Shown here piece after piece: positions 27,256 through 35,289 of a DNA stretch of 58,227 bases. The notes under the pieces were generated by a model, which was not told where the DNA came from, did no database searches, and worked only from the letters and a program-made list of their open reading frames with translations. Position 1 is the stretch's first letter. The number at the start of each line of letters is the position of its first letter. Position numbers and translations under genes: made by a program. Source of the stretch: an uncultured Dorea sp. (GTDB lineage Bacteria; Bacillota_A; Clostridia; Lachnospirales; Lachnospiraceae); the NCBI GenBank assembly GCA_910578865.1, contig CAJTRM010000020.1:1-58227 (forward strand), written 5' to 3'.

Positions 27256-27310
27256 TTGACAAATATTTTATTATGTATTAAACTTATATAAGAGTTAGAT
27301 AAAACTAACT
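27256..27310 (+). promoter_or_regulatory. feo promoter with metalloregulator operator 1
   Basis: TTGACA (27256-27261), 17 bp, TAAACT (27279-27284), then the inverted repeat AGTTAGATAAAACTAACT (27293-27310) at the likely transcription start. A closely matching site precedes feoB. DtxR-type binding in front of the iron transporter is inferred, with the regulator gene at 30019-30402. Confidence 0.65.
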
Positions 27311-27376
27311 ACTGAATTTGAGCATTCTCATCCAGAACGGAGTGAAAAAGGGATGCTCAAGAGAAGGGGGAAACAT

Positions 27377-27589
27377 ATGTGCCTGTTAGATGCAGCAATC
27401 GGCAAGGAGTATATTGTGAAGGGGATTGACACAGATGATGATGAGCTGAACGCATTTCTTTTTTCACTGGGCTGTTACAGCGGAGAACCCATTACGGTGG
27501 TTTCTCTTTTGAAAGGGGGATGTGTGGTTTCCATCAAGGATGCCAGATATAATATTGACAATGATCTGGCTCGGTCTATATCTGTTTAA
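27377..27589 (+). CDS. feoA: FeoA-type ferrous iron transport protein A
   Basis: 70-aa SH3-like FeoA protein, a cytoplasmic accessory of the FeoB transporter. The start ATG 27377 follows GAGAAGGGGGAAACAT. The conserved GxPITVVSLLKGGCVVSIKD stretch and the C-terminal NIDNDLARSI fit the family. It lies behind the iron-type promoter and operator and 76 bp before feoB. Confidence 0.82.
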   Translation: MCLLDAAIGKEYIVKGIDTDDDELNAFLFSLGCYSGEPITVVSLLKGGCVVSIKDARYNIDNDLARSISV

Positions 27590-27626
27590 AACGGCGACGT
27601 TCGTTGCTGTTTTTTTCTGACAACTG

Positions 27627-27644
27627 GTTAGTTAAAACTAACAA
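27627..27644. promoter_or_regulatory. Metalloregulator operator 2, before feoB
   Basis: The sequence GTTAGTTAAAACTAAC (27628-27643) forms perfect 7-bp arms. It matches the 27293-27310 site at GTTAG-TAAAACTAAC, and sits 10 bp before the feoB ribosome site. Confidence 0.6.
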
Positions 27645-27665
27645 AAATTTTTAGGAGGTATCAAA

Positions 27666-29669
27666 ATGAGAATTGCTTTGGCAGGAAATCCAAACAGTGG
27701 AAAAACAACGATGTATAATGCGCTGACAGGAAGGAATGAGCGTGTGGGGAATTGGGCCGGCGTTACGGTGGAGCGCAAGGAGAGCGCCGTCAGGAGTGGA
27801 TATTATGACGGTGCGGAGGAATTGATCATGGTAGATCTGCCGGGGGCGTATTCCATGTCTCCATTTACTTCTGAGGAGAGCATTACAAGCGGCTATGTAA
27901 AAAGTGAGAATCCTGATGTGATCATCAATATTGTAGATGCAGCGAACCTGAGCCGGAGCCTGTTCTTTACTACACAACTTCTGGAGCTGGGGATCCCTGT
28001 AGTTGTGGCTCTTAATAAGAGTGACGTCAGTGAGAAGAAAAAGACAGAGATTAATATAAGCCTTCTGTCGCAGAAGCTGGGATGCCCGGTTATCCGGACA
28101 GTATCTGTCTCTTCCGGACAGAGCGGTCTTAGGGAGGTGGTACAGCAGGCGGCTGCATTACAGGGCCGCGCTCAGGAGGCTCCGTATGTACAGGAGGAAA
28201 TTGACCTGCGGGATAAGGCTGCGGTGGAGGCCGAAGACAGGAAACGGTTTGCATTTGTCAATCAGATTGTCAAATCTGTGGAAAAGCGCAGGGTACTTAC
28301 CAGAGATAAGAATCGGCAGGATAGAATTGATGCCGTTCTTACCAATAAATTTGTAGGGATTCCGATTTTTGCCGGAGTGATGTTTCTGGTATTTTATATC
28401 TCGCAGTCTACAGTAGGTACCTGGATCGCAGGCTGGCTGACCGGAGGGATTGAGTCCTTTCAGGGCTTTGCCGCGGGACTTGCAGAGGGGGCAAGTCCCT
28501 TCCTTCAGGCGCTTATGATAGACGGAATCATAGGAGGTGTAGGTGCGGTTGTGGGTTTCCTGCCTTTGGTAATGGTGATGTATTTCCTGATTGCTCTGCT
28601 GGAGGACTGCGGATATATGGCGCGGGCAACTGTAGTGCTGGATCCTGTGTTCAAGAGAGTGGGGCTTTCCGGGAAATCTGTGATTCCTATGGTGATCGGT
28701 ACCGGCTGCGCGATTCCGGGAATCATGGCATGCCGTACCATCCGAAATGAACGGGAGCGAAAGGCGGCCGCCATGCTGACGCCGTTCATGCCCTGCGGAG
28801 CGAAGCTTCCGGTGATTGCTTTATTTGCCGGGGCATTTTTCGCAGAAGCTTCCTGGGTGGGGCCGATGATGTATCTGGCGGGTATCGTGCTGATTTTCTT
28901 TGGGGCGCTGCTGGTAAATCAGATCACGGGGCATAAGTTCCGGAAATCATTTTTCATTATGGAACTTCCGGAATATAAGGTGCCGAGCCTCAGGCGTGCA
29001 GCGCTGTCCATGCTTTCACGGGGGAAGGCGTATATCATTAAGGCGGGGACGATCATCCTGGTATGCAATGCAGTGGTCCAGATCATGCAGACCTTCAACT
29101 GGAAGCTTCAGATTGTGGAGGAAGGGATGGAAAGCACCTCGATTCTTGCATCCATCGCATCTCCGTTTGCTGTTCTTTTGATCCCGGTGGGATTTGGGGT
29201 ATGGCAGCTGGCTGCAGCAGCAATTACAGGTTTTATTGCGAAGGAAAATGTAGTCGGCACGCTGGCTGTTGTATATGGAATGACAAATCTGATCGATACA
29301 GAGGAGCTTGCCCTGACAGGCGGGGGCACTGAAGTTGCAGCGATCATGGGTCTTACGAAGGCTGCGGCTCTTGCCTACCTGATGTTTAATCTGTTTACGC
29401 CTCCGTGTTTTGCGGCCATCGGAGCTATGAATTCGGAGATGCAGGATCGGAAATGGCTGTGGGGAGGGATTGCGCTGCAGCTTGGAACCGGGTATGCAGT
29501 GGCATTCTTCGTTTACCAGATCGGTACGCTGGCGGCCACCGGGGCGCCTGGGGCAGGCTTTGTGCCGGGGCTTCTGGCTGTGGCAGTGATGGCAGTGATC
29601 GTGGCTGTGCTGGTTCAAAATACCGGGAAGAAATTCCGTGCACAGTATGAGCTGCATGCAAGGGCTTGA
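27666..29669 (+). CDS. feoB: FeoB ferrous iron transporter
   Basis: 667-aa membrane GTPase importing Fe(II). The N-terminal G-domain has G1 GNPNSGKTT (residues 7-15), G2 GVTVER, G3 DLPGAYS and G4 NKSD. The following membrane part has two Gate-like repeats (about 8-10 helices), including VIGTGCAIPGIMACRT with the conserved cysteine. It starts behind TTTAGGAGGTATCAAA. It works with FeoA and the small Cys-rich protein behind it. Confidence 0.95.
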   Translation: MRIALAGNPNSGKTTMYNALTGRNERVGNWAGVTVERKESAVRSGYYDGAEELIMVDLPGAYSMSPFTSEESITSGYVKSENPDVIINIVDAANLSRSLFFTTQLLELGIPVVVALNKSDVSEKKKTEINISLLSQKLGCPVIRTVSVSSGQSGLREVVQQAAALQGRAQEAPYVQEEIDLRDKAAVEAEDRKRFAFVNQIVKSVEKRRVLTRDKNRQDRIDAVLTNKFVGIPIFAGVMFLVFYISQSTVGTWIAGWLTGGIESFQGFAAGLAEGASPFLQALMIDGIIGGVGAVVGFLPLVMVMYFLIALLEDCGYMARATVVLDPVFKRVGLSGKSVIPMVIGTGCAIPGIMACRTIRNERERKAAAMLTPFMPCGAKLPVIALFAGAFFAEASWVGPMMYLAGIVLIFFGALLVNQITGHKFRKSFFIMELPEYKVPSLRRAALSMLSRGKAYIIKAGTIILVCNAVVQIMQTFNWKLQIVEEGMESTSILASIASPFAVLLIPVGFGVWQLAAAAITGFIAKENVVGTLAVVYGMTNLIDTEELALTGGGTEVAAIMGLTKAAALAYLMFNLFTPPCFAAIGAMNSEMQDRKWLWGGIALQLGTGYAVAFFVYQIGTLAATGAPGAGFVPGLLAVAVMAVIVAVLVQNTGKKFRAQYELHARA

Positions 29670-29725
29670 CAACAGCGGGGAGCCGAGGGTATGTTTAAAG
29701 AGTGATTTCAGACGGAGGTGGCGTT

Positions 29726-29914
29726 ATGGCTGATCTGATTATAGTGGTGCTTTTACTGGTAGCGGTAGGAGCAGCGGTTGCCTATATCATAAAGGCAAAG
29801 AGAAACGGTACAAAATGTATCGGCTGCCCGGCGTGCGGGAACTGCCCGGGCAGGCATAGAGGACATGAGAAATGTGCGCAGAGCAGACGGGAAGATGAGA
29901 AGGAAAATTCCTGA
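29726..29914 (+). CDS. FeoB-associated Cys-rich membrane protein
   Basis: 62 aa, starting at ATG 29726 behind GACGGAGGTGGCGTT. One N-terminal transmembrane helix (LIIVVLLLVAVGAAVAYII) is followed by a basic tail with CIGCPACGNCPG and a further cysteine. Small proteins of this form are commonly encoded after feoB in Clostridia. A metal-handling role at the membrane is inferred. Confidence 0.8.
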   Translation: MADLIIVVLLLVAVGAAVAYIIKAKRNGTKCIGCPACGNCPGRHRGHEKCAQSRREDEKENS

Positions 29915-29940
29915 TAATTTTATAAAGTGACTGAGTACGG

Positions 29941-30005
29941 CAGAAGGGCAGCAGGATACATCTTACACAGAGTCAGAGTGTGGTTTATATCCTGTTGCCC
30001 TTCTG
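29941..30005. terminator. Bidirectional terminator between feo and DtxR genes
   Basis: CAGAAGGGCAGCAGGATA pairs with TATCCTGTTGCCCTTCTG around a partly structured loop. It lies between the convergent Cys-rich protein and regulator genes and is AT-rich on both sides. Confidence 0.75.
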
Positions 30006-30018
30006 ACATTTTCATGGA

Positions 30019-30402
30019 TCAGAGGCGGTTCTGAATGAATCTTTTCATTGCCTCGAAGCTCTGGGTGCTGATATCGTGTTCCATCTTGCAGGCGTCCTCG
30101 GCAGCAACCTTCGGGTCAACGCCCAGGCTGATCAGCCAGTCTGTGAGCACTGTGTGGCGCTCATAGATCTCTGCCGCAAGTTTAAGCCCGGCTTCTGAGA
30201 GCGTAATGTGCCCCGCCCCGGAAATATCAATGTAGCTTTTATTCTTCAGATTCTTCATGGCCACACTGACGCTTGGTTTAGAGAAATTCATTTCATTTAC
30301 AATATCTATGGATCTTACCGTCGGCAGACGCATGCTCAGGATATAGATGGTCTCCAGGTAATCTTCCACGGATTCCTCAGAGCGATGGCTGATGTATCCC
30401 AT
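30019..30402 (-). CDS. DtxR/MntR-family metal-dependent repressor
   Basis: 127 aa. A winged helix (IVNEMNFSKPSVSVAMKNL) is followed by a dimerisation/metal domain with HTVL, CKMEHDIS and E/H ligands. It lacks the C-terminal SH3-like domain of long DtxR proteins, so it is of MntR length. The start follows AAAAGGAGGGTACATTT. It is convergent with the feo operon, whose two operators it likely recognises. Fe(II) as the metal is inferred from context; Mn(II) remains possible. Confidence 0.85.
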   Translation of the reverse strand: MGYISHRSEESVEDYLETIYILSMRLPTVRSIDIVNEMNFSKPSVSVAMKNLKNKSYIDISGAGHITLSEAGLKLAAEIYERHTVLTDWLISLGVDPKVAAEDACKMEHDISTQSFEAMKRFIQNRL

Positions 30403-30484
30403 AAATGTACCCTCCTTTTTCTATGTTTCATGGTATCATCTGCAGCAGAAAAAAGCAAGTAAGTACGGTTTTGCGAATGGCGTA

Positions 30485-30498
30485 GGCTGAACTGTTAC
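30485..30498. repeat. Solo end of the 27141-type inverted repeat
   Basis: GGCTGAACTGTTAC is identical to the outer 14 bases of the 31-bp inverted repeat at 27195-27225, and the bases before it (GGCGTA) resemble that arm. No matching left arm is found nearby, so it looks like a truncated copy. Confidence 0.45.
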
Positions 30499-30527
30499 TT
30501 CCTTTGGTTTTTAGGTTCCTCTGCCTC

Positions 30528-30557
30528 TTGAAAAACTGAGTCGGTCCCATATATAAT
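30528..30557 (+). promoter_or_regulatory. Promoter of the ABC-2/sigma cluster, followed by a MITE
   Basis: TTGAAA (30528-30533), 18 bp, TATAAT (30552-30557). A palindromic MITE begins 8 bp after the -10, so any transcript would start at or inside the element and carry it as a 5' leader. This lies in the 484-bp gap between the DtxR gene and the ATPase gene, which otherwise holds only the MITE and the solo repeat end. Confidence 0.5.
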
Positions 30558-30564
30558 GAAAGAA

Positions 30565-30839
30565 TACCCTCAGTGTACAAGGGGATACACGCCTCAAGTA
30601 CCGTCTTTTGGCGGCTGTCGGCGTTAACGTCAATCGGCGTACGTCCAGTACGCCTCATTCCGTTGCCTTGTCAGCCACCAAAAGACGGTACTTGGGGTCC
30701 TGAGGAGTTTTGCGCCACAGATTTGCGATTCTGCAAGGCACTGGAATGAAGCGTACTGGACGTACGCTGAACGACAGTAACGCAGCAAAATCGCAAATCT
30801 GTGGTGCGAAACCGTGTGTCCCCTTGTACACTGAGGGTA
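30565..30839. mobile_element. MITE-like palindromic element, copy 1 (TA target duplication)
   Basis: 275 bp including a TA at each end. The termini CCCTCAGTGTACAAGGGG and CCCCTTGTACACTGAGGG are perfect inverted repeats. Two internal hairpins exist: AAGTACCGTCTTTTGG with its complement at 30678-30693, and 30712-30730 with 30789-30808. Their loops are also nearly complementary to each other (about 25 bp). No transposase is encoded. TA duplication plus terminal repeats fit a non-autonomous element moved by a Tc1/mariner-IS630 transposase. A second copy of equal length lies at 45394-45668. Confidence 0.85.
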
Positions 30840-30886
30840 ACCAAATCGGTAAAACGAGATTGTTAAAAGTACGAGGAGGAATTTCA

Positions 30887-31705
30887 ATGAGTGTCATAAA
30901 TGTTCAAAACCTGACCCGGGACTACGGCCTGGGAAAAGGAATCTTCGATGTGTCTGTCAAAGTGGATCAGGGCGAGGTCTTTGGATTTCTTGGTCCGAAC
31001 GGAGCCGGTAAAACTACGACGATCCGTCATCTGATGGGCTTTATCCGCCCGAAAGCCGGAAGCTGTCAGATTGACGGTCTGGATTGCTGGAAAAACCGTG
31101 ATGAAATACAGAAACGGCTTGGATATATACCCGGAGAGATCAGCTTTTTTGAGGATCTGACCGGAAAAGAGTTTCTGAAATTTGTTTCGGACTACCGGAG
31201 GACAGGAAAGAATAACCGGATCCGGGAGATGATGGAGCGATTTGAATTAGACCCAAGAGGAAAAATTAAAAAAATGAGCAAGGGGATGAAGCAGAAACTT
31301 GGCATTGTCGTTGCATTTATGCATGATCCGTACATATTGATCCTGGACGAGCCCACAAGCGGGCTTGATCCTTTGATGCAGAATCGTTTTATTGAACTGA
31401 TCGGGGAAGAAAAAAAGAAAGGCAAAACCATTCTTTTGTCCAGCCATATGTTTGAAGAAGTTGAGCGGACCTGCGACCGTATCGGCATGATCCGAAACGG
31501 GAAGCTTGTGACGGTAGATTCTGTTGAAACATTAAGGAAACGCCATATGCACACGTATACGGTCCGGTTGGATACCCCGGAGCTTGCAGAGGCTTTTGCG
31601 AGGGATTTTGACGGAACCTGCGACGGAAATCATGTTACAGTCGCGGCGAAACAAAGCCTGGAAACGATCTTTATGAATTATTACGGAGGTGATCAGAATG
31701 CTTAA
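30887..31705 (+). CDS. ABC transporter ATP-binding protein
   Basis: 272-aa ATPase of ABC-2 exporters. Walker A GPNGAGKTT, a signature region where the usual LSGG is KMSKGMKQKLG, Walker B LILDEPTSGLD and the SSHMFEEVER H-loop are visible. It starts at ATG 30887 behind GTACGAGGAGGAATTTCA; the open frame further upstream is MITE sequence. It overlaps the permease gene by 8 bp. Export or self-protection is likely; the substrate is unknown. Confidence 0.87.
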   Translation: MSVINVQNLTRDYGLGKGIFDVSVKVDQGEVFGFLGPNGAGKTTTIRHLMGFIRPKAGSCQIDGLDCWKNRDEIQKRLGYIPGEISFFEDLTGKEFLKFVSDYRRTGKNNRIREMMERFELDPRGKIKKMSKGMKQKLGIVVAFMHDPYILILDEPTSGLDPLMQNRFIELIGEEKKKGKTILLSSHMFEEVERTCDRIGMIRNGKLVTVDSVETLRKRHMHTYTVRLDTPELAEAFARDFDGTCDGNHVTVAAKQSLETIFMNYYGGDQNA

Positions 31706-32498
31706 TTTGACTTTGTATAGACGAGAAATGAAGGGCAGTTTAAAAATGCTCCTCCTGTTTGCTGCTGTGATCACCTTGTATGTGACCATTATTATCAGTA
31801 TGTATGATCCGGAAATGATGGCTACTTTGGACAGCTTCTATGAAGTAATGCCGGAAATTATGGCGTCGGTCGGGATGAGCGCCGGGGCGACAAGCCTGAT
31901 CGGATTTATGATTTCATATCTGTATGGGTTTATCCTGCTGATCTTCCCTATGGTGTTCTGTATCCTGCGCGGAAACGGCCTGATCGCCAGGTATACAGAC
32001 AGAGGTTCTATGGTGACGTTATTGGCGGCGCCGGTCAAACGAAGGACAGTGGCGATCACGCAGATGTCTGTCCTGGTCAGCGGAGTTTTGCTTCTGGTCA
32101 TCTATGCGACGGGTCTGGAGTTTGCAATGGCAGAAACATGTTTTCCGGGAGAACTGGCAATATGGGAACTGCTGAAATTAAATACCGCTCTTTTATGTCT
32201 GCACTTATTGATCGGAAGTATCTGTTTCTTTGCTTCGTGCGTTTTTTCTGATACTAAGTACAGCATTGCACTTGGTGCAGGAGTCCCTGCGCTTATGTAT
32301 ATACTCCAGATGCTGGCAAACGCAGGAGATCAGGCGGATAAGATCAGGTATTTTACATTCTTTACACTGTTTGATGCAGAGGGGATGGCAGCAGGAGAAA
32401 ACAGTGCAGTCATGGGAATGCTGGCTTTGTTTATTGGCGCGGCCGCATTTTATGCTGCAGGGATCCGTGCATTTTGCAGGAAAGATTTACATATTTAA
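31698..32498 (+). CDS. ABC-2 type permease
   Basis: 266-aa integral membrane protein with about six hydrophobic helices, matching an ABC-2 permease without a large external domain. Start ATG 31698 follows ACGGAGGTGATCAGA. It works with the ATPase before it. The sigma/anti-sigma pair follows, with a promoter of its own in between. Confidence 0.8.
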   Translation: MLNLTLYRREMKGSLKMLLLFAAVITLYVTIIISMYDPEMMATLDSFYEVMPEIMASVGMSAGATSLIGFMISYLYGFILLIFPMVFCILRGNGLIARYTDRGSMVTLLAAPVKRRTVAITQMSVLVSGVLLLVIYATGLEFAMAETCFPGELAIWELLKLNTALLCLHLLIGSICFFASCVFSDTKYSIALGAGVPALMYILQMLANAGDQADKIRYFTFFTLFDAEGMAAGENSAVMGMLALFIGAAAFYAAGIRAFCRKDLHI

Positions 32499-32526
32499 CG
32501 GCCGGCAAAAGAAATTTTTAATTATC

Positions 32527-32556
32527 TGTAACGAAATTCCGACTGTATAGTCTAAT
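32527..32556 (+). promoter_or_regulatory. ECF-type promoter before the sigma factor gene
   Basis: TGTAAC (32527-32532), a 16-bp spacer and AGTCTAAT (32549-32556). This resembles the TGTAAC / CGTC-type elements read by some Bacillus and Clostridium ECF sigma factors, and suggests that the sigma factor encoded at 32591 activates its own gene. Confidence 0.55.
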
Positions 32557-32590
32557 GAATGACAAGATGAGTGACAGGAGGTGAGGCGTT

Positions 32591-33091
32591 GTGGACTTTG
32601 AAGAAATATATAATGCGTATTTCAAAGATATTTATCTGTTTATTCTCGCTATGAGCAAAAATGCTGAGATTGCCGAGGAAATTACGCAGGAAACATTTTT
32701 CAGGGCAATGAAGGGCGCCGATCGATTTGAACATTCCTGTTCTGTCAAAACGTGGCTGTGCCAGATCGGAAAGAATACGTATCTTACCTATCTGAAAAAA
32801 CGAAAGCGTTTATCCGGGGCGGACAGTGATTCTGTGTCCGTATATGGCAGGACGGTACAGGGAGACGAAAAAAGTCCCGAGGCAGTCTGCCTGAGTAAGG
32901 ACGGGGCGCTTTCCATCTACAAGGTTCTGCACTGTCTGGAAGAACCCTATAAAGAGGTTTTTACCCTGCGGACGCTGGGGGATTTGTCTTTTCGGGAGAT
33001 CGGGGAGATCTTCGGGCGGAAAGAGGGCTGGGCGCGTGTCACGTATCATCGGGCGAAACTTAAACTTCAGGAACTTATAAAGGAGGGATAG
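32591..33091 (+). CDS. ECF-family RNA polymerase sigma factor
   Basis: 166 aa, GTG start behind GACAGGAGGTGAGGCGTT. Sigma region 2 (YLFILAMSKNAEIAEEITQE) and region 4 (LSFREIGEIFGRKEGWARVT) are present, without regions 1 and 3. It directs polymerase to a small stress regulon. The anti-sigma gene follows 4 bp after its stop, the normal co-expression of a pair. A matching promoter lies 35 bp upstream of its start, so autoregulation is likely. Confidence 0.9.
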   Translation: MDFEEIYNAYFKDIYLFILAMSKNAEIAEEITQETFFRAMKGADRFEHSCSVKTWLCQIGKNTYLTYLKKRKRLSGADSDSVSVYGRTVQGDEKSPEAVCLSKDGALSIYKVLHCLEEPYKEVFTLRTLGDLSFREIGEIFGRKEGWARVTYHRAKLKLQELIKEG

Positions 33092-33094
33092 GAG

Positions 33095-33946
33095 ATGCGA
33101 AAGATTCCATGTCATATCATCCAGGATCTGATGGTCCTGTATGAGGATAATGTATGCAGTGAGGAAAGCAGGCAGATGGTGGAGGAGCATATTGCGGAAT
33201 GCGAAGAGTGCCGTAAACTCTATCAGATTGCCAGAGTGGAGATTCCCGATATTACATTGGGAGGGACAGAGGAGAACGATTTCAGAGACGCGGCGGAGGA
33301 ACTGAAAAAAATTGCAAGAAATACCTGTAAAAGGCTGGAGCGGAGGGTTACCTACAAGCATATCCTTACGGTAGCGATAACGATTTTTTTGCTGATGATT
33401 TCATATACGTTCTGGACTGAATGGCTGCAGTACCGGGTCAATGTGGTCCCGCCGGAGGATATTAAGGTGACAGAACTATATGAGCTGGAGAACGGGGATA
33501 TCTACTGCACGTTTCAATGCAAGGATATGTTTACCCATGTGAATACCAGCGGGATTATGGTGCCGGAGGACAAGAGGCATCAGGATTATGACGGCGGATG
33601 GCAGGAGATTTATTTTCAGTATCCGCATCCTTTTGAACGCATTATTCCCGAATTGTCTTACGGAGATACGGTCAGCGTTGTTTTCCCTATGCAGGTTGTA
33701 CAGAGCGACACCTTTGAAAAGAGTGAGGAGGGGGAGTGGGGATATGTGGACGGATACAGGCACAGAGCCGTTTCTATTTATTATGGGAAAGGGAAGAGAG
33801 AAGATCAGCTTCTTGTGTGGGAACAGGGACAGAAGATTGAGCCTGCACCCGCGGACGTTGAGAAACGTGTGAAGGAGGAAGGATTTATCTATGAGGTGAA
33901 TCATTGTTTTAGAGAGGAAATGATACTTCCTAAAAAGTCTTCCTAA
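33095..33946 (+). CDS. Zinc-finger anti-sigma factor (transmembrane)
   Basis: 283 aa. The N-terminal zf-HC2 motif is H32-x3-C36-x2-C39 (HIAECEECRKLY), with further cysteines at 6 and 21. A single transmembrane helix lies near residues 88-106 (ILTVAITIFLLMISYTFW), followed by an extracytoplasmic domain of about 175 residues without a recognised fold. It should hold the sigma factor at the membrane until an external signal releases it. Start behind GGAGGGATAGGAG. Confidence 0.85.
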   Translation: MRKIPCHIIQDLMVLYEDNVCSEESRQMVEEHIAECEECRKLYQIARVEIPDITLGGTEENDFRDAAEELKKIARNTCKRLERRVTYKHILTVAITIFLLMISYTFWTEWLQYRVNVVPPEDIKVTELYELENGDIYCTFQCKDMFTHVNTSGIMVPEDKRHQDYDGGWQEIYFQYPHPFERIIPELSYGDTVSVVFPMQVVQSDTFEKSEEGEWGYVDGYRHRAVSIYYGKGKREDQLLVWEQGQKIEPAPADVEKRVKEEGFIYEVNHCFREEMILPKKSS

Positions 33947-34029
33947 AAAATGTGAAAAATGTAGATCGGCACGATAGTAAATAAAGAAAAATTGTGATAC
34001 AATCTTTATAGCACAAGGACAAATATGAA

Positions 34030-34058
34030 AGGATGTTAATTTATTTAGCATCCTCTTT
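34030..34058 (+). terminator. Hairpin in the leader of the alcohol dehydrogenase gene
   Basis: AGGATGTTAA pairs with TTTAGCATCCT and is followed by CTTTTG. It ends the sigma/anti-sigma unit and, if the TACAAT at 33998 is a -10, could also act as an attenuator for the gene at 34105. Confidence 0.5.
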
Positions 34059-34104
34059 TGTCGGTTAAGGAAAATGAAAAGAGTGAAAAAGGAGAGGAAA
34101 CTAT

Positions 34105-35289
34105 ATGCAGAATTTTGTTCAGTATGCGCCCACGGAAGTGGTGTTTGGCAAAGGAGTGGAAGGCCGGGTAGGAGCCATGGCAAAGAAATATCAGGCATCT
34201 AAGGTGCTGGTAGTATATGGCGGGAAAAGTGCGAAGGAAAGCGGCCTGCTTGATACCATATATAAGTCCCTGGAGGCAGAGGGGGTTACATATACAGAGC
34301 TGGGAGGCGTTCAGCCCAACCCCAGGATGTCCCTGGTAAGGGTGGGGGTAGAGAAGGCTCTGGCTGTCGGCGCGGAGCTGATCCTGGCTGTGGGCGGCGG
34401 AAGCGCCATTGATACGGCTAAGGCTGTGGCCATCGGCGCGGCAAGTCCTGATATTGATGTCCGCAGGTTCTGGGACGGAGAGGAGACGGTGACGAGGGCG
34501 CTGCCTGTCGGTGTTGTCCTTACGATTGCGGCAGCCGGGAGTGAGATGAGCGATTCCGTGGTGCTGACCAATGATGAGATTGGGAAGAAGAGCGGTGTGA
34601 ACAGCAACCTGATCCGCCCGAGGTTTGCGCTGATGAACCCGGAGCTTACCCGTACGCTTCCGAAGTATCAGCTTACCTGCGGCATCGTGGATATTTTCAT
34701 GCATACGATTGAGCGTTATTTTACGCCGGTGAAGGGCAATGAACTGACAGATGAGATTGCAGAGGGGCTGCTGCGTACCTTGATCCGCAACGGACGGAAG
34801 GCTTATGAGGATCCTCAGGACTATGATGCGCTGAGCGAGATCATGTGGTGCGGGAGTCTTTCTCATAATGACCTGACCGGACTTGGAAGGCCGAAGGATT
34901 TTGCCTGCCATAAGCTGGGCCATGAGATCGGAGGGATGTTTGACGAGGCCCACGGGGCTACCCTTTCCGCAGTGTGGGGAAGCTGGGCCAGATATGTGTA
35001 TCGTTTGGATGTGGACAGGTTTGCCCACTATGGAGAACGAGTATGGAATATAAAAAATGAAAACAAAGAGGAGGCAGCAATCGCAGCAATAGAGGCAACC
35101 GAGAGATTTTTCCTTGATCTTCATATGCCGGTGGCTATCGGTCAGCTTGGCATCGGCGTCCAGCCGGACGAGGTACTTAAAAAGATGGCTGAGAGCGCCA
35201 CAAAAGGAGATACTATAAAGCTTGGCTGTTTCAGGAAGCTGGATATGCAGGATATGTATGAGATCTATAAAGCAGCAAACCACGGATAG
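34105..35289 (+). CDS. Iron-containing alcohol dehydrogenase
   Basis: 394-aa group III alcohol dehydrogenase (butanol dehydrogenase BdhA/YqhD-like). The nucleotide-binding GGGSAIDTAKAVAIGA is present, as are metal-binding residues in the region HKLGHEIGGMFDEAHGATLS. It reduces aldehydes to alcohols with NAD(P)H in fermentation or detoxification. It starts behind AAAGGAGAGGAAACTAT. Its 3' end overlaps the MATE gene by about 32 bp, so it is probably co-transcribed with the following genes. Confidence 0.9.
   Translation: MQNFVQYAPTEVVFGKGVEGRVGAMAKKYQASKVLVVYGGKSAKESGLLDTIYKSLEAEGVTYTELGGVQPNPRMSLVRVGVEKALAVGAELILAVGGGSAIDTAKAVAIGAASPDIDVRRFWDGEETVTRALPVGVVLTIAAAGSEMSDSVVLTNDEIGKKSGVNSNLIRPRFALMNPELTRTLPKYQLTCGIVDIFMHTIERYFTPVKGNELTDEIAEGLLRTLIRNGRKAYEDPQDYDALSEIMWCGSLSHNDLTGLGRPKDFACHKLGHEIGGMFDEAHGATLSAVWGSWARYVYRLDVDRFAHYGERVWNIKNENKEEAAIAAIEATERFFLDLHMPVAIGQLGIGVQPDEVLKKMAESATKGDTIKLGCFRKLDMQDMYEIYKAANHG

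Noticed and set aside
30565..30900. Open frames across the MITE (for example upstream extension of the ATPase gene)
   Set aside because: They run through palindromic DNA with no ribosome site; the ATPase has a strong site at 30887.
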